Shown here: in pieces, positions 41,801 to 53,129 of the stretch
Numbering within the stretch: the stretch's first letter is position 1
Layout of the letters: every line of letters begins with the position of its first letter
From: Zasmidium citrigriseum
Lineage: Eukaryota; Ascomycota; Dothideomycetes; Mycosphaerellales; Mycosphaerellaceae
Length of the DNA: 64,000 nucleotides
Direction of reading: 5' to 3'
NCBI GenBank assembly: GCA_002786025.1
Contig: NHNW01000035.1
Location: forward strand, 352,798 to 416,797
Program-made: the position numbers and the translations under genes
The notes under the pieces: model-generated
Databases searched by the model: none
Told to the model about the DNA's origin: nothing
What the model saw: only the letters and a program-made list of their open reading frames with translations

Positions 41801-43260
41801 TGGTGAACTCGCTGCGAGGTCGTGTCATAGACGCGGAGAACGAGGAGCCAAGCGAACAGGTTAAGGACTTGTCGTCGCGGGTTTTCAGACTCCTCAATAC
41901 GCTCATCGAGAAAGATGGAGAACTGTCCAAATCAGAGAACACAACGCCTAGACAACATCGCTCCCAGCTTCGTCTGGCAGCTGCCAAGCTCATCCTCAAA
42001 CTGTGCTGCAACAGGGTCCTGGAAAGACAATTCTCCCCGCGAGACTTCAATCGTCTGACGAGGATTGTCCAAGATGCACTGCCAGAAGTTCGTGCTGCAT
42101 TCAGTGTTACGCTCAAGAAGTATCTCAGCCTGGGCAAGCTTCCGCGACGCTTCTACGGCTTGATGTTCTTGTACGCCTTTGAGCCTATCAAAGACACGAA
42201 AGAGAGGACTGTCACATTCTTGAAGTCGAGGGCCAACTCCTACAGCAAAGCGGGCGATTCGACTTTGGAAGGCGTGCTCAGCCACTTCATCAGCTTGCTT
42301 GCACATCATCAAGACTTCGCGCCGGACGACCTGGAAGACTTTGTCGACTACACCCTCTTCTACTTGAAGATTGTGGCAACAGAGAAGAATCTACCGATCC
42401 TGTACAGTGTCGTGCAGAAGTTGAAGAGCGTCCAGGACGGCATCGACCCAGACAAAAGTGAGAATCTCTATATTCTTTCTGACCTGGTGGAAGCTGTGAT
42501 ACGATACTTTGCCGACTTCAAGGGGTGGTCTCTACAAATCATTCCTGCGAAGCCCAAGCTACCAGCTGGCCTCTTCGCATCGATGCCAAGTCACGCCATG
42601 GCTCAAGAGATTTCAGAGAAGCAATTCCTCCCAGAAGACTTCGTTGACGCACTTGAGGGAATAGTGAGAGACAGAATGCGCACAAAGAAGCGCAGAGCAC
42701 CTGACGATGCTTCGAAAGCATCAAAGAAGGCCAGAACATCGACGGCAAAGACCCCCAAGGCCGAGAAAGCCGAGAAAGTGCGCAAGCCTCCGAAGCAATC
42801 GAAAGCTGCAAAGACCGCAAGAACACCAAAGAGGCCGGCGGGTGATGCAGTCCCGTCCTCCGATCGTAGAAAGAGCTCACGAACCTCGAACGCCAAGAGC
42901 TACGCTGGCATGGAAGGCAGCGATAGCGAAGAGGAGGACGAAGTGGAGCATTGGGAACAGACCTCTGATGCCGACGAAGAGGCGAACAAGGAGAACGAGG
43001 AACTCACATCCACCCCTCCAACAAGCGATCCTCTGCCAGTTCCAGTCCCAGCGAACGAGAAACCAGCTCCTCGGAATGCGAAGGCTGCAGCCCGGAAGCG
43101 AGCATCTCCTCCGAAGAAGTCCAAAGGCAAGGCAACCACGAAGCTGCCTACACGAGGCAGCGGTCGGACAAGGAATGCGAAGAAAGAGCGCGACATCATG
43201 TCCATTCCCAGCGACAGCGATGAGGAACTCTCAGACGCTCCGAGTGCCCTCGAGGCTTGA
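38860..43260 (+). CDS. pds5: sister chromatid cohesion regulator PDS5/BimD
   Basis: 1466 aa in one exon, comparable with the 1506 aa Aspergillus BimD. PDS5 binds cohesin and controls its loading, release and acetylation. The N-terminus has LQFNEPLTWRAGKPIAVAEL and LLRRLKALYEELQGIQQED, then the family order through CIIEMFRILAPDAPYKPSQL, CDVVSGNIRG-like and AYNMARSVCNSCADKMIRHI. HEAT-repeat helices run to about residue 1240. The rest is a disordered, basic/acidic tail with KRPAGDAVPSSDRRKSSRTS, acidic GSDSEEEDEVEHWEQ and KKSKGKATTKLPTRGSGRTR. The absence of introns over 4.4 kb is notable among spliced neighbours. Confidence 0.95.
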   Translation: MPRARRNREPSPPVEVEEPQDEMDVDEDEEGTHVLQFNEPLTWRAGKPIAVAELLRRLKALYEELQGIQQEDAHRTSTVPKAQELASALLLGHKDSGVKAFTVLCIIEMFRILAPDAPYKPSQLKEIFNLFVSTIIPALGKPSDPYNAQHLKALESLVTVKSVLLIQDAPGADNLILELFTNCFDVVSGNIRGGDGEQISKNVEFNMTAMLIALVDESPTLPPGVIDVMLAQFLRADPSVLPKKKGESQPVLARDVSPAYNMARSVCNSCADKMIRHIGQYFNAVLIDATQTTSTTKHSKTKGKKRTHDESDDESDNGLVTPPSEADLEEVAKAHRLLRELWRSCPEVIQNVVPQIEAELGAENLPLRLMAVETIGDMIAGIGAAGPPPPAVLEPAAWPPQSLDTYTSLPHHSALLTPAAPCSFSSPYPSGYQAFFDRFRDKSSMVRSAWATAVARIILTNAGGKGLENDQETTLLRCFADCLQDHDEKVRISVIHGIAEFDFHSISQKLGSFGGVKVQGSILGNLVERIRDNKTPVRTAAIELLGRIWGVAAAAITEGSDRIRDLFGELPARILEVAYVNDKELNALLQRVMWEYLLPISFPPSKPKASNGESQRIAESQTSEERAYDPDRIRAERILTLVRDLGERSRTVFFSMQQRQPSLAKYMASLIDNAEKIKGGKGDDPEAEARLAMLVKNVAKTLPDPAESENNLKVFANHYDRRNFSLVRFCLSPESDYKKVANAMKELTKRLESVPGNVPDCLETVIPFLRSASVLVYNRSHVPAIMDISRTDEKGLGQAAHQTLKEIAAKTPEVFKVHIKDLCESLKKQAPTATTPNDPGAVDSLKACAGFARHFPEELGKERDFYKAMVNFALYGAPPRAAKHAVTVIISSAQKKEMYIKDITKCIKGFKLEQPGSLAKLASLAQLRLLASDETDDQDDAITEIATQVLASNDDAEEVEASWTEVLDEGVSAKLWALKIVVNSLRGRVIDAENEEPSEQVKDLSSRVFRLLNTLIEKDGELSKSENTTPRQHRSQLRLAAAKLILKLCCNRVLERQFSPRDFNRLTRIVQDALPEVRAAFSVTLKKYLSLGKLPRRFYGLMFLYAFEPIKDTKERTVTFLKSRANSYSKAGDSTLEGVLSHFISLLAHHQDFAPDDLEDFVDYTLFYLKIVATEKNLPILYSVVQKLKSVQDGIDPDKSENLYILSDLVEAVIRYFADFKGWSLQIIPAKPKLPAGLFASMPSHAMAQEISEKQFLPEDFVDALEGIVRDRMRTKKRRAPDDASKASKKARTSTAKTPKAEKAEKVRKPPKQSKAAKTARTPKRPAGDAVPSSDRRKSSRTSNAKSYAGMEGSDSEEEDEVEHWEQTSDADEEANKENEELTSTPPTSDPLPVPVPANEKPAPRNAKAAARKRASPPKKSKGKATTKLPTRGSGRTRNAKKERDIMSIPSDSDEELSDAPSALEA

Positions 43261-44117
43261 TTCGTGTTCAGTCAACAAAAGCACAGCGTTTGCGATACCC
43301 CGACTGCTTATTTGCCTTTTCTTTGCTGCTATTATTGCTATCCACCCGGCGCGCGATTTGCTTATTGTACATGCTGCTGTGCAAGACTTCAGCGCTGGAG
43401 TTTTTCGCGGAGCTGGCCGATGTGGAACGATTGTGAAGGCGAGAGGCGTTATGGGGGCGTGGTTGCCTTGCACTCACTTCTCAAATGGCGTTCATGTGTT
43501 TCTTTCTCGTCAACACGAGAACGACGACAGTGGGAAGTCGAGTACGACTGATGTGGTAGGATGATGTCGTTGGCATGTGCACAGAAAGGAGAGATGGTGT
43601 GATGTCTAGCTATTAGCTCGGACAGAATCAATCAAATTCCAATCAAATGCTCGAGAATCTCGTGGGAAAGTATTGGTTGCCTTTGCGAACATTGCTGTGG
43701 ATGTTGTGATGGTGTCAATAGGGCGTAAAGAATGACAAGTGAAGTCGGGATATCGCATTCCTAAGCTAGCCTTGCGGGCGGCCTCTTTCTCCCAAGCGCC
43801 GGATCTGTGGGTTCCAGACGCTGTAGGTGCGAGCGCGCAAGGCTCGCGAACAGCGGCAGTTCGCAATCTGATGTCAAGATTATGTGTGGATACCTGAGCG
43901 GCCTCAGATGGCGTGCTCTGCATCAACCTTGTTTGTTCCCGATCCAGCACGAGACTTCCACGTTCGGAAGGAGGCGCCGGCGACGAACGGGATGAAAGGC
44001 TGCTTCAGCCCTTGGGGGCCGACTTTACTTCACATGCAACTACTAACTAGGGTATCTTGAACTATCTACAGGAAATGCCTCAACTTCAAACGCCTTGCTT
44101 CGGATACTCTTCCCCTG
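43261..44117. other. intergenic, convergent 3' region
   Basis: Lies between the converging PDS5 and FHIP genes. Short ORFs only. Confidence 0.4.
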
Positions 44118-46787
44118 TCACACCACAGTCCGCACTTCCATATCTCCAAGGACAGCCGCCCGGACCTGCAGCACGGCGACGAGCTCCAGAATGAATTCTT
44201 GCAGGACAACGACGTTAGTCAAAACATGGTTCAGGCTGGCGGTCCGCTTTGCATCATCGTTGCCTTCTTCCTCTTGCGAGCCGTGCGGACCGAATTCAAT
44301 CGTCTGCATCAAGACATCGGTCGTCGATGGTGTCTCTGGTGGTGGGGGCTTGAAGATGGATTGGTTCGCAGGTGGAGATGAAGGCAGGCCTTGTTGTTGC
44401 TGGGGTGTTTCAGCATTGGGTATGTTTTGATTTTGTGAAGCAGGGGCGCGGGAGGCCGCCCTCGAGACGCCACGTGATGCTGCAGCCGAGGATGAAGCCG
44501 AGAGCGGGCTGGGACTGGTTGCCTTGTTTTCGGTATTGGCTCTGCCGCGAGCTGTTGACGAACGACTCGAGCTTCGACTGAGGCCTTTGGATGAACCTGG
44601 CGGTACGTCGAGGTATGCTGATGGTTGAGGTGTAGGACTGCTCATCATCAAGCTGGGCGCTTCGCTCTCCGCTGTGTCGAGGCTGGCGGCCTGAAGCATA
44701 TTTTTGCGGCCTGCGATCAGCTGGTCCAAGTTTGGAATCCTCATTCGCACATGCTCGAGCTCTTGCGTCAGAGCTGTGAGAGCTTTGTGCAGCATGGGTG
44801 CGTCGGAGTCGGGCCAGATTGGACGCCTCGAAGCCTGCTGGATTGATGACCAACCGGCTTTCTCCTCGTCGTCGAGGCATGCTTGCCATGATCTTCCCGG
44901 GCCGAGAGTATCTTCGGCGAAATGGTAGCTTGCAGAAGGCAATGCAAGCCAGCTTTCTAACCGCACTTCGATGCATTGCGCTATTGAAATGATTGCTTGG
45001 GAGAGCGCCAGGTTGACGTCAATGCTGTTCGTGAAGAAGGTGCTGAGAAGGCCCATCAAGGTCCGCATCAGAGGGTCAGTATCTTGAACCAAGTACGTTG
45101 GTCCGCTCGCATCCTCTTCATGTCGGCTGGAGTCGGCCTTCAGTTGAAGTTGGGCCTCAATGCAGTAGCGAGCGTCCTCACAGAGCCCTTGGTACGCATG
45201 ATCCAGGGCGTAGCCTCGATGTAGTGAGACTGCCGGCTCAGAGTATGCCTCAAGCTCCTCTTCGAAAGCGCCCATGGTTCGACTGGCCGGTCCAGGCTTG
45301 CTTTTCTGCACCTTGAGCAGCGTACCGAAGGCATACTTCTTCTGGCGGGTAAAGACGGTAGAGGTAAGTTTCAAGGCAGCGAATGCAGCCTGACTGTTCC
45401 GCGAGCTGACGTTGTTGAGTATCAGGTCAACAAGGTTGAACAGGTTTGGGTCGACAGCGTCGTCTGGGTCCTTGGGGGCGCTTAGAAGCATCAGGCTTTG
45501 TCGACGTTTCACAGAGGTTGGTGAACGTGGCGGGCCATCAGGCCGTACGGGAGTCTCTGGTGCCGATGGTACACTCAAGTGCTGATTCTCTTGTATGGCC
45601 AACAGATATGTTAGCATAATATGTATGAGATCTGGATACTCGAGTGATTCCAGCATGACTGTCATGTAAGTCAGAACAGCGATTGAACTTCCCGAGTCGG
45701 TGTCGCTCGACTGCAGGAGCGATGGATATAAGAGCTGCTGCAGAAACAGAATCTGAAAGTGATCCAATAGAGTCTGCTTGACGTCTGCGCTTTTGCAGTG
45801 ATCCAACACATCTTGCCAAAAGTGAAGATAGTGGAGGAAGGTCGCCATGTGAGACTTATGCCTCTCTGAAAATGCGCTTTCGGCCGTTGCTCGTGTATGC
45901 GTAGTGCTGTAGTCGCTCATCGCTAGCACAGCCGGTAGTGTTGCATCAGGATGCAGTATGCTCAGTTCTCGGCTGAGCTGACTGTACAAAGCGCCGAGTC
46001 CAGAAGCCATAAGCGTGGGCAGATCGCTCGAGACGACCCATTCCTCGAGCGCAAGTGATCGTCCCGTTGCTTCGTAGATATAAAGTAGGCCAGTGCGAGC
46101 AAAGTCGCCAATCCTTCCCTCATGGTGGACTCGGTCTATCATCAAGTAGCAAAGAGGGAAGTCGTCCTTCTGCGTGATGCCCACGAAGCTCTTCTTCTCC
46201 TTGACGAAGACGTCTTCCAACTCAGGCTTGGCATTGTTCTGAAACCAGACCGGCAGTATCTCCGGTTGTAATCGTATCTTGGCCGATATCGTAAACAACA
46301 ACTCCAGTATCGATGTCTCCGTTTCCATCTCGATCAAAACATTGCCCGACTCCAGCACCTTCCGCACCAATCTCATCAAGCTCTTCGCAAAATTGCCATT
46401 CTCCAGGAAATTTTCCTCTTCGCTATCCACCAAGGCTGCAAATACCGCTATACTCGAACGTATGATCGGCTCGTATAGGCTCACGGTGGCTGCTCGGCCA
46501 ATGAAGGCGTAGATGTGATTCGATCCGGCGAATTGGATGCACATATGCGGGGCAGGCGCTCTCGTCTCGTCCCGAAGGAGCACGGCAATCCTATTGATGT
46601 GGGCATTGAGGGTATCGAGAAGGGGGCCTTCGCTGTTCAGGTTCCGCGGTTTGTTCGACAACTCGTGCACGCTCTGGTAGACGCGTTTGAAACGCGCCAG
46701 CCGAGCTTGGGGGTCATTCGCGGCGGTATTTGGATTTGGTTTCTTGGGTGGAAGTGCTGAGCCGATCAAGCGGTTCCAGAAGTCCAT
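44118..46787 (-). CDS. fhipA: FHIP-family protein (FTS-Hook-FHIP complex)
   Basis: 889 aa, intronless. FHIP (RAI16-like) proteins form a complex with FTS and Hook that links early endosomes to dynein; FhipA does this in Aspergillus. The sequence begins MDFWNRLIGSALPPKK, then FKRVYQSVHELSN, a TYPICAL family region NFAKSLMRLVRKVLESGNVL, ILELLFTISAKIRLQPEILP and WFQNN, and FPLCYLMIDRVHHEGRIGDF followed by ARTGLLYIYEATG. The C-terminal 200 residues are Ser/Pro/Gln-rich and disordered, and a short helical MQTIEFGP... end follows. Conservation is highest in the first 300 residues, as in the family. Confidence 0.92.
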   Translation of the reverse strand: MDFWNRLIGSALPPKKPNPNTAANDPQARLARFKRVYQSVHELSNKPRNLNSEGPLLDTLNAHINRIAVLLRDETRAPAPHMCIQFAGSNHIYAFIGRAATVSLYEPIIRSSIAVFAALVDSEEENFLENGNFAKSLMRLVRKVLESGNVLIEMETETSILELLFTISAKIRLQPEILPVWFQNNAKPELEDVFVKEKKSFVGITQKDDFPLCYLMIDRVHHEGRIGDFARTGLLYIYEATGRSLALEEWVVSSDLPTLMASGLGALYSQLSRELSILHPDATLPAVLAMSDYSTTHTRATAESAFSERHKSHMATFLHYLHFWQDVLDHCKSADVKQTLLDHFQILFLQQLLYPSLLQSSDTDSGSSIAVLTYMTVMLESLEYPDLIHIMLTYLLAIQENQHLSVPSAPETPVRPDGPPRSPTSVKRRQSLMLLSAPKDPDDAVDPNLFNLVDLILNNVSSRNSQAAFAALKLTSTVFTRQKKYAFGTLLKVQKSKPGPASRTMGAFEEELEAYSEPAVSLHRGYALDHAYQGLCEDARYCIEAQLQLKADSSRHEEDASGPTYLVQDTDPLMRTLMGLLSTFFTNSIDVNLALSQAIISIAQCIEVRLESWLALPSASYHFAEDTLGPGRSWQACLDDEEKAGWSSIQQASRRPIWPDSDAPMLHKALTALTQELEHVRMRIPNLDQLIAGRKNMLQAASLDTAESEAPSLMMSSPTPQPSAYLDVPPGSSKGLSRSSSRSSTARGRANTENKATSPSPLSASSSAAASRGVSRAASRAPASQNQNIPNAETPQQQQGLPSSPPANQSIFKPPPPETPSTTDVLMQTIEFGPHGSQEEEGNDDAKRTASLNHVLTNVVVLQEFILELVAVLQVRAAVLGDMEVRTVV

Positions 46788-47600
46788 TTCATTTCAGTCA
46801 GGCCATGTTTCGTGAATGGGTTTGGGGTGATAGACGGGATGGTAAGACGTGAGGTCAACGCTTACCTAAGTCTTGGCGACACGGCCTGCTTCCGACCCTT
46901 GAGAAGAGATCGCGACTTCCTCACCGGTCCCAAGTCTGAATCATTCACTTGTTACAATATCACATGTATTACGAAGACTAGCGAGAACATCTCGAATTCA
47001 GAACCGATGCATTTCGCGATGCGATGTCAAGAAGACTACGAAGACGTCATGATGCTTTCATGACCCGTGGTCAAAGTTGGAAAGTTGCTCAAGAATCTAC
47101 ACTCCGTGGGAATCAGGCCAGAGACCTGCGGGCACCTCTTAGGCTCGAGGGCAGTACACCCTGATCGGATTCTCTCCGTAAAGCAACATTTCATCGAGCC
47201 TATGGCGGCTATCACGCATGCCGCGATTGTCGAGAAAGCCTCGTGAGTGAAGTACTTGTTCTACGGGATGCTCTGGCGCAGTTCGATCAACCACCACTTC
47301 ACTGGTACAGGCTACAGCACATATCTGCTGCAGAGAGCTCAATTTTCCTTCCGGATGAGGTCTCGGAGGCGATCTCCGTCTCTCACGGGTCACAAGACGA
47401 CCACACACAAAGTCAAGGCATCCGCTCGAGATACAAGTTTGGGACCCCGACATTTACGCGCGGCAAAGTCGTTAGACCAGTGCGATGTAGAATCTGCCTC
47501 ACGTTGGCCGCCTTGTGTCACGAGGAGACCTGGTGAAGTCGTATTGTGCATACCCTCCCTCTTCCGCTCAAACTGGAAGATTTGCTCGCTCGAGGAAAGC
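46788..47600. other. intergenic, nothing recognised
   Basis: Upstream region of the FHIP gene and beyond. Short ORFs only. Confidence 0.4.
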
Positions 47601-47628
47601 GATTGGCACTAAGCTATTGGAGGCCTTA

Positions 47629-48869
47629 TTACATTCCCAGGCCTGCTCGAGAGAGTGAGGGATTGCTAGAGACATCTTCCACTTTGACCGTAACACCGAG
47701 GGTAGTGCTGGCCGTGTTGGTCACGAAGCACAGATCCGTATCCCGGAGTCCGACGCCGTGGAGCTTTGCTATTCTCCGCAAAGTCGTTATTGCTGTCGTT
47801 GCACGGAGGGTATGGTCGATAGTGAGTTCGTTGTCCGGTCTCTCACCGCTTCGACTTGAGATCTCTCCCGAATTGCTTCTGCACGTTGCCATCGGCTTGA
47901 CCGTCGCCACAGTCGCCACCACTGCACGGCGCCCGCGGGATGTCGATTTCTTTCAGCCCTTCTCATCTGCTGAGACTGGCAGCGGCTTCCGTCGGTTTTG
48001 CAAAACTATGACAACACGATCGCTCAAGGCAACGAGCAATCAGCTGCTCGGCGTATGTTGGTCTTGCTCTTGTCCATGTCCTTCCAAGCGAATTGCGCGG
48101 CTGGCGTGGCTGAACCCGCACGCAAAGGAATCGTCGCGAACTCGTCTCCATCCAGGATGAGGCGATCTTGAACGTTTCGAAGGACGAAGGAGCCGAATCT
48201 GATCGGATGAATGCTAAGACGTGCTGACGTTACCGGTCGCTGCGCCTCGGATCTCCGTAGACCAGCTGAACGGTGCTGGTCCTCCTTGCGGTGACTGCTC
48301 GCGGTGAGTGCGGCCTCCATGTTGCTGCCATTTCTGGAAATAGCATTGGACAGAGCCGTCTTCGAGTTGGCCTTTCAGTGCTCTGATGTCAAAGAGAATG
48401 TTGCGAAGGAACGAATGAGGTGGGAGAAAGATGCTAAATCGAGTGAAAAGGCGGCCTCAGCGATATTGTCACAAGACATATCGAGTAATTGCAACCTTAC
48501 CTCGTGCGCGGGTGTCGCCCCGAAGGTCTCGTCCCAGTGTAAGACGTTGAATCATTGTGCAAACTCCGTTCAGGTTAGCGGAATCCGTGGAATGACTTAC
48601 TGTGGACTGGCTTGATGGCACAAGCGAAAACCTGAAGGATGGTGAGACTGGTGATGATCTCGTGCTCCCAAGCAGTGCTCTCGACGTATGATGGCAGGCC
48701 TCTTCGACGAAGCAAGCACCTGATTCACAATCCGGGGCGTAGCTGAACTTGATGGGAGACGAAATCGACGGGCATCTCGTACGGCTTGGCCTTGAAAGGT
48801 CAGCTCATGTTCAACCCCGAGACGCTGAAGGGGAAGTGTTGTGAGAAGATGGCTGGGTGGCTGGCTCAT
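47629..48869 (-). pseudogene. decayed or poorly resolved multi-exon gene
   Basis: Several minus-strand segments read like protein with intron-like gaps. One is VESTAWEHEIITSLTILQVF with ACAIKPVH, followed by a GTAAGT donor near 48600. A second is FNVLHWDETFGATPAHE before GTAAGG near 48500. A third runs ALKGQLEDGSVQCYFQKW to a GTAACG donor near 48233, then FGSFVLRNVQDRLILDGDEF, and a further frame reads TIDHTLRATTAITTLRRIAK. In-frame stops lie next to the first two segments (for example TGA before IRCLL), so either small exons are missed or the gene is broken. No family was identified with confidence. Only the segments are seen; the gene model is inference. Confidence 0.35.
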
Positions 48870-48870
48870 G

Positions 48871-50203
48871 GCTGGCTTCGGACCAATTTTGAGTATTCCT
48901 GGTGCGCTGGAGTGAGCCGACGTTTATGTCAGTGCGAACCACACCAACCTTGAAGTAATAAACGCCCGGTCAAGGGGCGGCCTCAGACTGATCGATGGCT
49001 GACGGTTCTGATGGTTCGGTCACGTTTCACTCACGCAGATCGCCTTCTGGACACGACATCGAAGGTATGGTGTTTCGAAATTGTTCTACAGGCGATGCGA
49101 ACTGCGCAGATATATCGCCCCGTCAATACGGCATCAATGAAGGATGCAGCATGGCTTGCAGCTTGACGACACGTTGGGGAGGATGTGTTGTCTGCCTGTG
49201 CAAAGCTGAAAAACTGCTAGGTAGTGAGAAAAGCGGGAGGCCGCCGCTTATTGCATAGCCAAAGCGAACCATGGGCACAAGGCAATTTTGCCTTGATGCA
49301 GCTGAAACCAGCAACGCGGGGCGATTCGTGCGGCGGCGCCTTGACGACTTACCCGCCGTGCTCCTTGCAGAACGCCTTCTCATCGTCTGTTGCCTTCATC
49401 GTTCGCGAACCCAGAGAGCTTCAGTTCAAAATCACCTCCAATGTGCGGTTTTCTCTGAAGTGAGCTATTCTACCTCTTTTACAGCTCTTCGGAGTGTCTT
49501 TTCGTCGGAAACTCAACCCCCGCACGTTTGGGGTGACGCAGTGACGCAGGCGGTCTAGACTCGAGATATCGTCCTTTGGGCGACATTCGAAGTTGGCTGG
49601 TCAGTTCGACTGGACAGGCTGTTATGTTGTCGTTATTGAGGTTAGATCCAGGTCCATTGTAAGTCGCAGCATATGTCGATGAGCATGAAAACCATCGTAC
49701 GAAGACCTCAGGCATAGGTACATGGATACGAAGTTAACACGCAAGCAGGAAAATTTGCCACTGCGAGCCAATCAGTACATGGTCTTTGACCTGAGAATAC
49801 TCCGTGTGAACTCCATCATAATATGAATATCGATGGCCGGATCTCCCCTTCATCATGGGATCAGGTCGCAAGAACGCAGCATCAGCGTCATGCGCATCAG
49901 TCCGAGGCGGCCACCGGGCTGAATTCGGTCAACGGCCACCCGAACGGAGCCGCACCTGCTCGCAGAGGTGATGCTGATGCTGATTGCCTGTTGCCTTCGT
50001 CAACGGGGCGAATTGCTCATCAGACAACTCACACTACTAGCAATCTGTATGTCCATGTGCACCGTTGCCTTCGAGGCTTGGTCATCTGCTCTCGCGTTCG
50101 CCTCTGTGCCCTCCATAAATACTGACCGCCTCGCAGCGCGCGCGAGTCCGCGTATGGGTATCCTTTATACAGATCTCCCTCGCCATCCGGGTCTGAGGAA
50201 TCC
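48871..50203. other. intergenic, nothing recognised
   Basis: Only short ORFs in 1.3 kb. It includes the upstream region of the Est1-like gene. Confidence 0.4.
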
Positions 50204-52885
50204 ATGCATAATCACGGCGAGAATGCAACGCCGCCTGAATCTCCTGCCAACATCGGAACTCCCAGCACAGGCGCCCCAGCCGAACAAATTGGCCGACTTT
50301 CTCTAGACCAGATCAACCGCCGAGATGGGAGCCCTCAGTCTTCTGCTCGAGGCAGAGGCATGCTTGGCGCTGCTGCAGTGGCATCAAAGCGATCTGCCAG
50401 CCACGAACTGCCTCGACCTCAAGGGCATGAGTCCCAACGATGTCAATACGCTGCCGACCGGGTAAGGCCTACCCAACGCAGCCCAAAGCCAACAACATTC
50501 AAAGGCCAACGAAGAACCTGTCTTGATCGTCACAACCATTGCAGGACTTCCGGTGAAGCTCCTCAACGCCGAATGATCGAGTCGAAAAGTTTAGTTAGAC
50601 CCTTTGTTCAGTCTCACGACAGAATAGCCAAGCTGCATCGTGACTCGGGCTATGAGTCTTCACCATCCAGGCAGAACACAGGACAATTCGCACCTAGCGC
50701 TCCTGCTGTCCCGCCTTTGTCTGTGCCTCAGACTCTTCACGAGAGTCGTGACTATGAGTCGGGTCACCGGCGTAAAGGATTAATTCAACTACCAGCCAAC
50801 AGCAGATACCCAGGGCTGATACTCCAACCTGACTCCTCTCCCATTTCACAAGAGCAGCTTGGTGCTGAGGTCAAGGGTATCTACGCTGGACTTGTGATGG
50901 TGGAGGCTAAATGCATTAATATCGACGCTGCTCAGGCTGCTGATCCAAACTCTCAACTGGGTGCTGAACAGTGGCAAGCTCTCATAGCCCTGCATCGTAC
51001 TCTACTCTACGAGCACCATGACTTCCTAATGGCGAGTTTACAACTCTGATCTCCTGTTCTGCAGTTACTGACCTGATTCCAGGCAACTCAACACCCTTCC
51101 GCAAACCAGGCACTTCGTGGCTTGGCGACAAAGTACAGCATGCCTGCAAGGATGTGGAAGCATGGTATTCATGCGTTCCTCGAAGTCTTGCGGCACCGTC
51201 GTCCGCATTCACAAGATTACATGCTCGCATTCATTTATCTCGCGTACCAGATGATGGCTCTTCTGCTTGAAACAGTTCCCAGCTTCACTGATACGTGGAT
51301 AGAATGCTTAGGAGATCTTGCGCGGTACCGCATGGCCATCGAGGAAGAAAAGGAAGCCCATGCCACTTGGGGAGGTAAGTGCGAATCTGTTCCCGATGTG
51401 ACCTTTCAAATTTACTGACTTCTCTCAGGTGTGGCCGCTCGCTGGTATACCATGGCTTCTGACCGGCATCCTGCAATCGGCAGACTGTACCACCATTTAG
51501 GTATTCTGGAAAGGCCGAGTTTGCGCAAGTTCTGTCTTTACGCTAAGTCACTGAGCTGCGTGATCCCATTTCCTAACGCACGCGACTCATTATCAACATT
51601 ATGTGGACCGATAGTACAGGACGAACATACGATATCAAGCACCAGCCATTCCGTGGAAGCGCGCATCGTCACATACCACGCGCTGGTCTACTCTGGAGCT
51701 GAACAGCATGTGATTGACACAGTCGGGAACGAGGCTCTGGAACTTCTCCACCAACAACCTGCTAAACTGCGAGACTTCGGCGCTTACTTGGCTGTTACCA
51801 ACATTACTGCGATATTTGAGCTAGGATCCCCTTCGAACATTCTCTTCCAGCAATACGCCACTGCAATCAACCAGGCCATGCAAAGCTCTCGACCATCAAT
51901 GACACCAAGCACACTGGCCGAGAAGAACCAATTCCCATCGGCCCTGTCAAATGCATCACCAAGCCCTTCGCTTGTTTCGACCACTTCCTTCTGGGAGAAC
52001 ACATTCGCTCTGATTTTGAAAGATTTCAAGTACACTTCGTTGGAAAATATTCTGCCATACGTTCACACCATGCTGGTCTTCCTTCACTCTTTGGACTCGC
52101 TGCGGACCCGACTGTCTAACGGCCAACCTGATCATACGTATGATTCTCGAGTCGATACCGGACGTCTGGCTTGGGATGCGCTTGCTGATTTTCTGAATTC
52201 CCTTGTCGCGAACGAACCGATCAGTGCCTGGATTTTGGAGTGTGCTCGGCAGAGGGTCTTTCCTGCGCCGGAGCGCAAGGAGGATGTGAAGCCTCTGGCT
52301 GAGGACTTCTTGATACGTGGACTCATCTGGGGTCAGTTTTACTTCTGTCCTGGGTGGTTTGATGGCCAGACGGAAGATGACGGGAGGGCGATCGAGTCTG
52401 AAAGTACGCACAAGGCCCGAGTCCAGAGGGTGTTGTGGTTGGGGCTGTACTTGGCCTTCCATACTGAACCTCTACACTACGATGTGCAGCGGAAGGTGTT
52501 CTCGGCGCCGAACTATGTCCCGCCTCCATCATCGAGGACTCTGCCATGCGATCCTGCTGAGGTCGAAATGGCTGAGTCGTATACGGAACAGACTTCGGAT
52601 ACTCCCAGTCCAAGATCCCGGTCATCTCTGGCGACATCGAGTCCAAGCAGTGAGGATGGCTTTACGATTGTCAACATGCCAAAGCCGAGTCGTCCGTCAT
52701 CGCACTCTTGGGCCAACGTCGCCGCGAAGCCAGAGAAGCATCCCAGGTCGAGAAAGCAGAGACCAGATGTGAACACGGTTCAAGTTGCTGATCAGAATGG
52801 TATGGTATGGTCTGGTGAGGGCGAGGAGTCTTCAGGTTATCGTTTGGCGCATGGTCAGGACATACGTTCGGGTTATTCTCAATGA
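50204..52885 (+). CDS. Est1/SMG7-type DNA/RNA-binding domain protein
   Basis: 858 aa from exons 50204..51031, 51083..51374 and 51429..52885. The first intron is GC-AG (GCGAGT donor) and the second GTAAGT-AG. The core reads EHHDFLMATQHPSANQALRG, LATKYSMPARMWKHGIHAFL, then AARWYTMASDRHPAIGRLYH and HLGILERPSLRKFCLYAKSL, a TPR-like 14-3-3 fold. Further on come RLAWDALADFLNSLVANEPI, LAEDFLIRGLIWGQFYFCPG and RVQRVLWLGLYLAFHTE, typical of the Est1 DNA/RNA-binding domain shared by telomerase factor Est1 and NMD factors SMG5-7. Whether it acts at telomeres or in mRNA decay cannot be told; no PIN domain is present. The first 200 residues are disordered. Confidence 0.85.
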
Positions 52886-53129
52886 CATGGGTGGCCCTTG
52901 GTATTACTGACATTTTTGCACTCACGGCCTATTGTTTCAAAGTATACGATACATTTCGGGCGCCTTCTACTCGTGCAGAGGGCTCGCCTCTGTGTGTATA
53001 TGTGTACATTTTAATAATCGAATGCGTTATTCAACCAACGCAGACCTTCTGTTGTGACTGACCTGTGATAGACATCGCCTTTCCGAGCTAATCCATCGCA
53101 GGCAGCGTCAATGCCTTCCGGTGATCGGC

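Noticed and set aside
47546..48160. 204-codon plus-strand ORF
   Set aside because: Low coding character; opposite strand carries more protein-like blocks.
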